Assembly: GCA_941918925.1 (NCBI GenBank)
Contig: OW799234.1
Span: 76,218,543 to 76,282,542 of the forward strand
DNA length: 64,000 nucleotides
Direction of reading: 5' to 3'
Source of the DNA: Phyto melanocephala
Lineage: Eukaryota > Arthropoda > Insecta > Diptera > Rhinophoridae
Shown here: one piece after another, positions 12,425 to 24,100 of the stretch
Layout: every line of letters starts with the position of its first letter
Position numbering within the stretch: the first letter of the stretch is position 1
The notes under the pieces: generated by a model
What the model saw: the letters and a program-made list of their open reading frames with translations, nothing else
Told to the model about the DNA's origin: nothing
Database searches by the model: none
Translations under genes and position numbers: made by a program

Positions 12425-12676
12425 ATATATCTGTGGCTTGGAGCTAAAAGGGCCAATGTCAAAATATTTAATTTTGATTGCAATTATTGCAATTGAACTT
12501 TAACTTTTTTATAGTGACATTGGCCAACATTTTATGTATGAAGCTGTTCTGGGTTAAGTATGATTTTAGCTGTTTTACCATAATGAAATAGAGCAAGAAA
12601 CAAATCTAATGCAATGATTAACTCAAAAGAGCAAAAAAGTGACATTGGCCCTTTTAGCTCCAAGCCACAGATATAT
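12425..12676. mobile_element. 252-bp MITE with long perfect-looking TIRs
   Basis: CTGTGGCTTGGAGCTAAAAG at 12431 is matched by CTTTTAGCTCCAAGCCACAG ending at 12670. The match continues inward through GGCCAATGTCA. ATATAT is present outside both ends, so the true boundary and target duplication (TA or ATATAT) are ambiguous. Non-coding. Confidence 0.75.
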
Positions 12677-13345
12677 CCGGCTCATTTTTACACAACATTT
12701 TTCTAAGTTTCTTGCTCATTTTTTTATTTATTTATATTTTAAATAAACACTTGGCTTGTTCACAATCACTTGTTGAGTAATACTACTTGTACAAAGTGGT
12801 GCCTTTACATGACTTTTTAAAATTAAAACATTTTTGGTTTTACGCCAGTGTATGCGGTTTATACGCCCGCGGCAAACGCATCAGTATTATTTGTTTTATA
12901 GATGTGAGCCGAAAGTAGAGTTCACAGTGAACGTTGCAGTGTCAAGTTCATTGCGGAAAAACTTAAAAGCGAAAAAGTATTAAAAATTAACTCTTGGAAT
13001 TTGCTTGGAAAAAATCCAAATTTTATTTTCAGAAAAAAATAAGGATCCAGTTTCTGAAATTCTCTTGTGCATTAATTAGAGCTAAAAATATATTACCTGT
13101 GATTGCCGAATACTGAGTTCAAGTTCAACGAGTTTTGTGAATGGTCGCACAAATTGAATTATACTGTGAAGTATAAGCGTAAGAGGGAATTATGAAAGAA
13201 GACGTAAATCTTAACCCAAACAAGAAACAACCTGTAATCGAGCTACCATCACAATGTTTTTGTATTTTTTTTTATGTTTTCAATTTAATAAAAAGATAAT
13301 TTTTTTAATATTATACGAAAATCAGAAACAAAATAAGCGAACAGG

Positions 13346-14155
13346 GGGCTTATTCCGGGACTCGCGATCGAAAAAAATTCGTATCGAAATTAATTTCGAT
13401 CGTGCGAGTTTTTCTGGTGATGGCACTCGTTACCTTGCGAATCGATTTTTTAATAAAGTGTTGTAAAAGATAAAAAAGCCTTAACCAACACTACAAATAT
13501 GTAAACAAAAAACATATGCTTACAAAGAAAATTAAATAATTTATCAAAAGAATTGCGAATTTGTTTTATAATTTTGAAAGTTTTTCGTTTTTTAATCGCG
13601 GTCATGGACGTAAATTTGTTTTTTTATTTTTCGTCATCAGAGTCTGAGAGTGAGTGTGATATAATTAATTTGCATAAAGATTTAACTTACATTTTCTTGT
13701 TGTTTGCGAAATAAATAAAATGTGGTTAATTTTAAAAAACTGTTGTGGCACTTGTAAAGCGTTCAAACAAGAATAATTATTTTTTACTTTTTAACAAAAA
13801 CAATAAACCATTAAGTTACTCGTTAGAGTTTGTGTAAAAACTCCTTTACAAAGGTGCAAAAAAAGGGAGTAATACAAAAAAGTACGAAAATCTATACGAA
13901 TAATTAATTAATATAACAATTAAAATCTTAAATAAACACTTGTTATCCAACGAACTATTTAAAAATAAAATTTCGACACCAAATTTGGTATCGAATAAAA
14001 CTCGCACGATTACATTCGATCGTACACTCGCTATCGAGTGCCATCATAAGAAAATTCGAAACAACTTACTCGATAGCGAGTGCGAGAATCCCAAAATTAA
14101 AAAAAAATCCAACTTAGAATAAATTTCGCACGGTATCGACTGCGAGAATTAGTGT
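13346..14155. mobile_element. Fold-back element rich in CTCGCRATCGA words
   Basis: The left arm (13350-13450: GGGACTCGCGATCG, TCGATCGTGCGAG, GATGGCACTCGTTACC) is mirrored in the same order by the right arm (13985-14155: CTCGCACGAT, TATCGAGTGCCATC, TCGATAGCGAGTGCGAGAAT). The arms are imperfect and contain internal inverted duplications. There is no coding. Exact ends are uncertain. Confidence 0.45.
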
Positions 14156-14935
14156 CTAGTACTTTTTTGAAAATCGAAAGGCTAGGGGACAAAAACCGGT
14201 AAAAACTTTATCTTTGGTACTTTTTGAGATCCCATCTAACTTCTTAACTATTTAACGTCGGAAAATAATTTAAAATCAATTCATCATTAACAAAAAAATC
14301 ACAAAATTTTAAGCTTTACACAAATTTGTGATAAAATATATCAAAACTAGGTACTTTCACTTTATTGGGAATAAAACACGAATTTATTCATGCATCTTCA
14401 TGTAATAAAATTTATTTTATTTTTGCTAAATGCAAATTTAAGATTACTAAAACTGTTAATTATTTGTTGCAAAAAAAAATTTCGACTTGTTTTTGTCAAT
14501 AACTCCAAAGCTAATGGCTAAAAGAAAAAAAGATATAAAAAAACTTAAATCTGGAGAATTTAAAGTCTTTTTAACAAATCGCATAACCAAATCGAGTAGG
14601 TCATTTCAAAGTTACGACAAGATGTATGAAGCAGCCCCTTCAGAAATCTCAAATTTTTAAAAAAAAAAAGAAACTTACCTTCGATTTTAATGATGATTTT
14701 GCACTTAGGTGATTATAGCGGATCAAAAAAATATAGTGGTTATTTAGGGAAAAAATCCCATTTGTTGCATAGTGTTATTTAACATTCAATATGACACTGT
14801 ATTAAGTAAATACATTTAACTGGTTTACTTTATTTACTTAAAATTTTAACATTATTTATCTGTCATTTTTAATTCATGAATTTTTTACAAACATTGTGTT
14901 TATTTATTACTTGTATTTTATTTGTTTATTTACAG

Positions 14936-15133
14936 TTTCCCGCAATGCGTGCATTATCCATATCATCGGCAGATGCTTTTATTTTGGTTTACGATGTCAC
15001 AGATGCCACCACATTTGAAGAGGTTCGCATGATACGTGATCAAATTCATGAGACTAAAGGCACTTCAGCCGTTCCAATTGTGGTTGTGGGCAATAAAACA
15101 GATTTACTGGAAGAAGACAGTGACCTGAGAGAG
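14936..15133 (+). CDS. Ras-like GTPase exon: switch II to G4
   Basis: 66 codons between a TTTACAG acceptor and a GAG/GTAAAA donor. It contains VVVGNKTDL and ends DLRE. An open frame extends upstream to an ATG at 14876, but that part is a pyrimidine-rich intron end, not coding. Confidence 0.85.
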
Positions 15134-18100
15134 GTAAAATGTGCTGAAAGCATTTTTGTATAAAATCTATTAATAATATACTATATGTTAGATTGTTATT
15201 AAACTCGACAGATTTGCATAGGATAATCCTGATTTGTTGTCATCTGTCTATGAGGCTTTTATTAGAATAATTGTGAAATTTAACCAAACTTAAGTAATAA
15301 CAAGTAAGAGCACTATATTCGCCTGTGCCGAATCTTTTATATCCACCAGCAATTTATATACTTTTATGGCACAAAATTTATTATTTTGTTATTAACTGTA
15401 ATCGCTATTGAATTATCTCTTTATACTAAAATATGTATCACTTTCCTTGTATAACTACGATAAGCTAGTAAAATATTTTCGCAATTTTAGTCTTTCAATG
15501 AAAATGGTCGTTAAAGTTGGCGTGTCAATATAGTTTCTGCTAATAAATAAAACTTAAATATTCCTTTCATAACTTTGTCCATAGAAAAATTATATGAATT
15601 TAAGATTAAGTGCTATATGGGAGGTAGTTGGTAAAGTGGACGTGTCTCCTTAATTTTCTGGTTTTATGAGCTATTAAATTTCATTACAAGTTGATTACGT
15701 AAAAAGTGGGGGTTATAGTAAGTGTGTAAAAATAGTTTCGGCCAATGAACTCCACTCTGTCCAAAGAGAAATTATATGAATTTTAGATAAAGCGTTAGAG
15801 TGCCCCTGTGGACTAGTCAGTAAAGAACAAGTCAGTTTTTTGGGGGTTGCGGGTTCGATTCCCGCCGGAGACTCTGGAATTGTCTGCTTCTCTTTCTCTT
15901 CTATTCTAAATATTTCTATTCTTATTCTATTCTTCTCTCTATTAAGGCATCACAATGGACCGCAATGGTCTCCGAGTGAAGGTGTGAGGGTAACTTTGCA
16001 CCAGCCTTACCTACCTACCTACCTAGATAAAGCGTTATATGGGAAGTGGGCGTAAAGTGAGCGTGTCACATTCACTTGTATTACGAGCTATAACTTTCTT
16101 CCTAATATTCCGATTAAGCCCATTTTCAATACCAAACAAACATTCAGTATAAGAAATATTTTGGCAAAATTTGAGCCCCTAGCTTTTTCGGACGGACGGA
16201 TATAGCCAGATCGTCCTAAAATGATACCAGGACCGAGAAAATATATACTTTACGGGGTATAAAATAAATATTTCGATGTGTTACAAACGAAATGACCAAA
16301 TGAATATACCCCACCATTTTTTTGGTGGCAGGTATACAAATATCTCTAGACTTATAGGTCGATTAAGGTTAGCAACAGAATTTCAGTTTCGTTGCCAGTT
16401 GTAATATAAGGTTTTTAAGACGGCAACTGAAAACTAAAAAACTTTATTTTTGTAAAGAAGTTTTCCTTTAATATTTATTTTTTTTTTTATTAAAATTATG
16501 GGCATTTATTTGCGGCTTTATGCTCCTAATAAAGGCGACAAAAACATATTAGGGGAAATCACCCGTCGTTGCAAACAGATCATGCAAATGTTGCAGATCT
16601 TGCAAGTCTAGTATGTATATCTATATATATAACACCACAAAAATAATATACACTAAAATTACATTTCACACACAAGCACTTATTTCCAATACTAAAAACA
16701 GTTGGAAATTTTCAAGAGCAACGTTTGCAATAGAATATTTACTAGACTTGCAAAATCTTCAACAATTGCATGATCTATTATCTATTATATTTTTATATGA
16801 AAATTTTTAATTTTTTGAAATACAGTACAAGCTCGGTATTCGCGACTAATAAAAAACCAGACATGTCGTGAAAATCGAATTTTCGCGATAACAGAACCAA
16901 AAATTTTATTGAATAATTTTGTGCAATTTTTGAAATTAGAATTATTTTTATTGGTTTTGTAAACTTTGGAATAAAAAAGACTGGCTTTTGTTCGTAAAAT
17001 CTCTGCCGAAATTGGAACGTTTATTTCCCTTTGTTTTAAAAACCACTTGTAAAGCATTTTTTCCATTTTTGGATACTCAGCTTTCTCTCAGGTGCCAGGT
17101 CCACTTTCTGTTGTTCGAACGAACTTTTTTAATAAATTTTCTTGCTTTATAATGCGGTAAACTGAAGACTTATGTAACTTGTAGTTCACGCAAATTGAAT
17201 TTATGGAACCCCCACTTTTAAACTTTTTTAAAATCTCTAATTTTTGAGAAATTGTTGGCTTTATGGCGTTATGTTGAACTTTTCCCATTTTAATAGATAT
17301 GTATGTTAACACAACGAATGACCAGAATAAACTGACAAAATATAAGACTTAAATTATTGTAAAAGGTTACCATACCAAAAAACGGGGATTTCCCTTTTTT
17401 TACAGACATGGTAACGACATTTAATAAAACAAATGAAAGTCGCGATAATAGAACCTCGTTTTTTGTAAACTGTCGCGATTATAGAACCTACAATGTTAAA
17501 AAATTAAGCCGTCGCGATAGTCGGACCGTCGCGATAATGGGTAGTCGCGAATACCGAGCTTGCACTGTAAATAGAATGAAAAGTTAAAAATGTTAAGCTT
17601 AGTGCCTTTTTTTTAAATTAAGTACTCTCTTTTTCTTTGTTTTGGTGCTTTTTCAAATTTCACAGTTGACAATGCTGGATTTATGCCTTGCTAAAAATTT
17701 AGCAAAGTATATCTCTGCGTCTTTTGTTGTGTGACAGTTCGATTAAACTGATTTTATTTCATCTGTGACTTTGTTCATGATATTGAATTTGTTTGTTCTC
17801 TTAAGAAGTTGTGTACGTAGATGTTTGTTAATACATACGATGGTTGACACTTTTTTGGGTAAATGATTAATGATTTCTGATAGTACGAGAAGCCTTTATA
17901 CCAAATGTGTTTTTAATGTTATTTCTGTAATACTATAATTGATAGCTGAATATGTAGTATGTTTCCTTTTTATCATCGAAAAAGTATGCGGTATGTTTGC
18001 ACTTAAACCAGACAATACTCAGTTTAGGGTCAGTAATATAAAAAAAATTTTTTGGTATTCAAACAATTTGAATTATCTTCAAGGCTGTCTGATGCCCTAC

Positions 18101-21100
18101 CCACATTAGCATTCAAACCGATATCTTCAAAATTTAACACTTTAACTTTTGTATATTAGCATTAAGACAAACTAACACAATCCACTTAGCATTATGACCA
18201 AAAAGCCCAAAAATTTGCTTCGTGCATCAACAATATATTTCCAGCTTTACAAACAAAGAGTAAGTAGGCCTTATAAAAGGCCTTTGTTAGTTTCTAGGGC
18301 ATTGCATTCACATTTATCTTTTACATGCATTGGAAGACATGTTAAAAACCTTAAAACTTATTTTAACAAAATGTTTATTTTTTTTTCTTATTTCATTAAA
18401 CGCTATATAAGTTTTTTAAACATACATATCTTGAACTTTTTACTTATTGTTTTGAAATCACGTGCATACATATTGTATGAAGCAAACAGAAATATTGAGG
18501 CGGCAACGCTTTATAATTGGAAAATTCTACTTTAACAGATCATTAGGAATGACGTTGACTGCACTATAACCTGCATTTTTAATGTCATTCATAGGTCAAC
18601 TAAGCTATTTTATATTCATTTTTGTTTATATTCAAATAAATTTTTTTAAACATAAGCTAAGCACAACTCTTGACACTCTTTTATAGATTTGTCTGTAAAT
18701 GAATTCTTTTTGTATCCTGTTTTTATTTTATTTGGTTGTAGTAGGTTGGGTTAGGTTAGATCCAGCAGCAGTCCGAAGGCATAGCTCACTTGGGTCCTCC
18801 GAGGGTCCCGTTGTGATACCGTAGGCACCAACGCCCGTTCGTCTATGTCCGCTGGTCATCGTTCCTCAGCCATCCTGTCCTGTTTACGAAGGTGTGGATC
18901 TTTCCCAGATCAACTGCGGAAAGACAAGTTTTACTTACAAATATTCGCTGACCTAGAATCTGGTGTCTCAGGTCCCCGAATGCAGGACAATTAGAGAGAA
19001 GATGTTTGGTTGTAGTAACAGTTTTAACATTTTTTTTTTTTTTTTTATGCTAAGAATACATACTACCAGAATGTACATCATTCTTTCATTCTTAAAGAAG
19101 AATTAGAATTGCTATCGGATCATTAGAGAAGAGTTCCGTTGTTATTTAGAAGGCTTTCAGAGAAGACGGGGTAGAAACGAAATTGTAAATCTAAAAGAAG
19201 GTAAAAAACGCCTTTTATAATGACTGATATATAAAGTCCTCTTTACTTTTACCACTGACAGAGGCCTTCAAGAAGGGTTTTTGACAAGCAAGGGTAGAAT
19301 AAAATCATAAAATATCAGGCTTGAAATATAAATCTCTCACTACTTTTATGGCCGGTATTATATATATTTTATTTTTATTTATTTTTGTTGATAGAAACAG
19401 ACAGAAAATTAACATTGCTCATACGCATCGAAGAACTTTTGTTTTCTTTAATAAACTTGAGTTTACTTTCAGTTTCTTTTATTTTCAATTTAATATTAAA
19501 AACACACCTCAACACATTTTTTGTTTTTTGTTATTTATTTAAACCAAGGAACAATAAAGTTAAAACCATTTATCCTAATACCAACAATAAGTCCTAATTT
19601 TTTTTTGCTATTAAGATCTCAGATTGATAAAATGTCAAATTAAAATTCCTTTATGTCAAATAAAGAAAAAATACACAAAAATCTTAAAATTGTTTTTCTT
19701 CAATACACTAACGTACGCATTAAATTCTCTACTTAACTTGTCATGATTTTTTAAATCTTTTTAGGTTATTTTTATTCGAAACGAAAGCAACCATTGTCCC
19801 ATAAACCTAATCTGGCTGGGTATGAAATGGAGAGGGTTCAGTAAATAAACAAATTACAGAACAGAAAAATGAGAAAACTCCAGTAACAAAAATAAGATAT
19901 TAAAAATGTAATAAAAATGCAAATTTTTTTACATACATACAAACATACTTATTCTTTGCATACTTATTCCTTCATTCACTTACACTTTCGATCCTTTGTT
20001 GGTTGATTTATACTTTATTCCATTTTCTTAAGCAGAAAAAAGTGTTAGCGAGAAGTACATAACAACGAAAACAACAATAATAAGCCAAACACAAAAGAGA
20101 ATATTTGAACTTATTTCAAACCTTCCATTACAAGGTCATTTATTTTATTTTATTAGAATATAAATTGATTTAGTTGATAATGTATTGGTGTTCCTGTATG
20201 ATGCGTATATGTTTGCGATTTTATTACGGTGTATCTTTACAAGTAAAAATATATGGCTGTTAGAGCCTTTAAGAGTTAAGAAAAAGTTATAGAAAAAATG
20301 TTCTAAATTATTACATTTTGTTTTCTAAAGTGCGAACAACATAAATATTTTATGTTGGGCTTAAACTGTTTCAACGTTGTTCATATTGAATCTGGTCACA
20401 ACTTAAAGAAACTTAAAAGCTTCACGGTATTTTTTATTTATTTATTTATTTTGTTGTTTTTATGTTAATATTAGTATCAAAACTTAAGTACCGTAATTAT
20501 GCTAAAACCTCGAATCAATTAAAAAAATATTACACTTTCTAGTCAATTAAATATTAAAATACATATCGAACCGACACGTTTGGGTTGGAGTTAAATGTCT
20601 GTTAAAATTATTCCTCATCGTCTCATCAGATTTCTAGAGATATAATACTCAATCACTGATATAAATACTTTAACATTTACTGAGTTTTCTAGCTTTTTAG
20701 TCGACCACAAGATAGTATGTAGCAATTTTAAAGCACCCACTTATTTTATAGAATAAAAAAAAAACTTTAAATAAAACTTTTTGCAAATTTATTTTTTCTG
20801 TTTTTTCTTAATTATCACTTAATTAATATATGTTAAGTTTTGTTTTAAGTTCATTGTTCTGAATTTAAAAAAAAAATAAAATTTGTTTAGAACGGATTTT
20901 ATGTGAACCAAAAGCCTTTTTGCGTGATTTGTATGTATATTGATACCTTTAACACTATAGATAACAAGAGACAAATTTTTGGTTTTAAGCTAGTCTTTAT
21001 CCCAGAAAAAATTACTGCATACCAGAGATCTGCAACGAATACTCATGAAGTATAAGTAAACTTAAATCATGATTCATTTCTTCGTTGATTTATACGCATT

Positions 21101-24100
21101 CATACTTATTTAAAAGTCTTCACTACTCATACTCACTTTTAAGTTTCAGGTGCTTAGTATTCTTATTCAGCAACACGTATGACTCGGTTGATTGCTATCG
21201 TCCTTCACTCAAGATAAAAAATCGATGAAAAGCGAGTATAACTTGCATACTCATTACGAAGTTGTGTTTGAACTAGGCTTGCCAGATTACAATTTAACAT
21301 TTACCACAATAATTGTGGATTGTTCAAAAAACTAGACAATTTAAATTTAACAAAATAATACAAAAACAAAGTGCTTGCTTTTGCCCAAACAATAAAAGAA
21401 AAATCATTGATTTAGTAGATTAATTTAAATTATTTTTTATTTTTTTTTTTATTATTAATTCCCTTATACTTGCAAAATGTTTAACTAAGTAGTTCTGTAT
21501 TTTTAGAAAAAGTTCTTTTAGTTTTCTATTTACAGACAATTTTCGATTAATTTTATATTTACAGACTTGAGAGTCAGTGAAGCTAACAAAAAACAAAAAC
21601 AAAAATATATATATTTTTTTAATATTGTTTTTATTTATACCCGCCACCAAAAAAATGGTGGGGGTATATTCATTTTGTCATTCCGTTTGTAACACATCGA
21701 AATATCCATTTTAGACCCCATAAAGTATATATATTCTGAATCAGGGTTTGATTTGATGACGATCTAGCTATGTCCGTCCGTCTGTCCGTCTGTCGGTCTG
21801 TTGAAAGCACGATAGAGGTCGCACCGAAAAAGCTAGGGGGCTCAAATTTTGCCAGAATCTTTCTTATAGACAAGGTTTGTTAAATATTGAAAATGGGCTA
21901 AATCGGAATATTAGGAAGAGAGTTATAGCTCGAAAAGCAAGAGTAGGTCGAAAAAACCGTGTCCTTCGAACATCGAATAAAATGGAATTGTGTCCAAACG
22001 CCTTAACGTAGACTCATGAAACTTCGAATATATATTTCCTGAGTAAAAACAATATTTTTCCCCGAAAATTATCTAAATCTATGCATCAGGAGAGGAGTTA
22101 TCGATCAAAATGTACGAAAATTTATACCGCACAGTGTATTTTTCGGTATATTTAAAAACAAAAACGTCATAAAAGCAACAAAATTGGATGTACGACTCTG
22201 AAATTTTGCCCACTTTGCTTTTTGGTGACATGCTTTCTTGTAACGGCAAATCAATGTGCCACGCCCACTTTTACGCCCACCTCCCATATAACGTTTTAAC
22301 TAAAATTCATATAATTTCTCTATTAATAAAGATTTTGGAATAATAAAGGCCTATCTTGAAACACCTCAGTTGTACTCATTCGTAAAAACAACTTTGACAC
22401 GCCTACTATAACGCCCACTTTTCACGTTATCTACCGTTAATGAAATTTAAAAAGCTCATAAAACCGCTAAAATTACAGGTATGATGATAAATTTTGCTAC
22501 GTCTATCCCCCTAGGAAATTTCATTACTATGCCAAAAAATTAAGGTGCCACGCCCACTTTTACGCCCACCTCCCATATAACGTTTTACCTAAAATTCATA
22601 TTATTTCTCTATTATTTAATAAAGATTTTGGAATAATAAAAGACTAAAGAACCACTTTCACTTTTGAATTGTGTCCAGACGCATAAACGTAGTCATGAAA
22701 CTTCGAATATATATTTATCGAGTCAAAAGAATATTTTTCCCTGAAAATCGCTTAAATCTATGAATTAGGAAAAGAGTTATAGATAAAAATGTACGAAAAT
22801 TTATACCGCACAGTGTATATTTCAAATTTAAAACGTAATAAAACTGACAAGACTATATGTACGATTCTGAAATTTTGCAAACATGGTTTTTTGGTCAAAG
22901 TCTTCGTTATAACGGAAAATATATGTGCCACGCACACTTTTTTCTTTAAATTTTTATAAAAATATATTAGTCATATATATTAGCATTTATTCATCTTACA
23001 CTGCGCCATTTATTGTACTGTAGCTAAATATAAGATAAAGATGATAAGATAGATGACTCTACTAGCAACTACTAGATGGCATGCTAACAACTTATGCTTA
23101 TGTTCTCCTGAAGTTATGCTCTATTAAAAATGGGAATTTAGGAAAATTTTGACCTAAGTAAAAAAAAACAAGTAAAAGCGCTATATTCGGCCGTGCCGAA
23201 TCTTATATACCCTTCACAACGTGTAGTCATGCAAAAACAGTAAATTCACGTATGTATGTTAAAAAAAACAAAAAAAAAAATAAAAAATAAAAAAAAAATT
23301 TAAAAAAAAAAAATTTAAAAAAAAAATTAAAAAAAAAAAAAATTATTATATACATATATAATATATATAAAACAAAAAAAAAATAAAAAAAAAATTAAAA
23401 AAAAAAAAATAAAAAAAAATAATAATAAAAATATATATAATATATTAAATAAAAAATAAAAAAAAAATAAAAAAAAAATAAAAAAAAAATTAAAAAAAAA
23501 TTAAAAAAAAAAATTTTAAAAAAATTAAAAAAAAAATTTTTTTGCCTCAGCTGGGATTCGATGCCACGTTTTCTCTAACCAGTATACACGTTTGTATGTA
23601 TGTATGTTGTTGTTGTAATGTTGTTTTTATGAAAAGAAAATCGAGGTGGTCGTGGGTTTTTGCTCATATCTCAGTTGTTTATGTACCGATGTTTCTGATT
23701 TTCAATACCGATCTACTCCCGAATATTTCTGATATTTTAATACCTTACCCGGGTCCAACATATGTCGGGGGGCTTCAAAAAGTTGATTTCAACATACACA
23801 CGGACAGACGGTCAGACGGACAGACGGACAGACGGTCAGGGCTTAATCGACTCCTCTATTCATAAGCTTTCAGAAAATATATACTTTATGGGGTCGGAAA
23901 TGAAAATTGTAGAAATTTCACACGGAATGACAAACCTATATATACCCTTTTTCACTGTGTGAAGGGTATAATTATCTCTAATGGCTAACAAATTTTAAAA
24001 TTATACAAAACTTATTTCGTTTGAAAATCTTTTAAAAGCAAAATATTATAGAAGTTTAAAATTCAAAATCTTACTAATAAATTTCCCGTTTTAGAAAAAT

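Larger units (their letters stand above)
11100..14774. mobile_element. Long-terminal-inverted-repeat element (CACTATGCAACAA ends)
   Basis: The first about 230 bp (11100-11331) are mirrored, with divergence, by the last about 275 bp (14500-14774). Shared blocks in order are CACTATGCAACAA, AATAACCACTA, TCACCTAAGT, GAAGGGACTG, CATACATCTTGTC and TAACTTTG. The flanks are CTA on the left and TTA on the right, so a 3-bp duplication with one change is possible. The CACTA start recalls CMC/EnSpm elements, but long TIRs are not typical of them. No transposase is visible in the roughly 3.1-kb interior, which holds two further inverted-repeat elements. A single related end occurs at about 35304. Two inverted solo elements flanking host DNA are an alternative. 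Confidence 0.5.

Noticed and set aside
13192..13254. Possible first coding exon of the Ras-like gene (starts MKEDVNLNPNKKQPVIELP) after a UTR-like stretch
   Set aside because: No convincing donor follows. No P-loop exon was found between here and 14936, and the stretch lies inside the long-TIR structure. Transcript data would decide.
14876..14935. Hydrophobic N-terminal extension of the Ras-like exon
   Set aside because: It is a pyrimidine-rich intron end before a good TTTACAG acceptor. The reading frame is open by chance.
15840..15880. Genuine tRNA gene
   Set aside because: The B box is perfect, but the anticodon arm and 3' acceptor do not form a cloverleaf, and the 14-bp duplication shows it is a SINE.
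18194..18535. 113-codon open frame in the Ras-like intron
   Set aside because: No motif, and hydrophobic content is explained by T-rich DNA.
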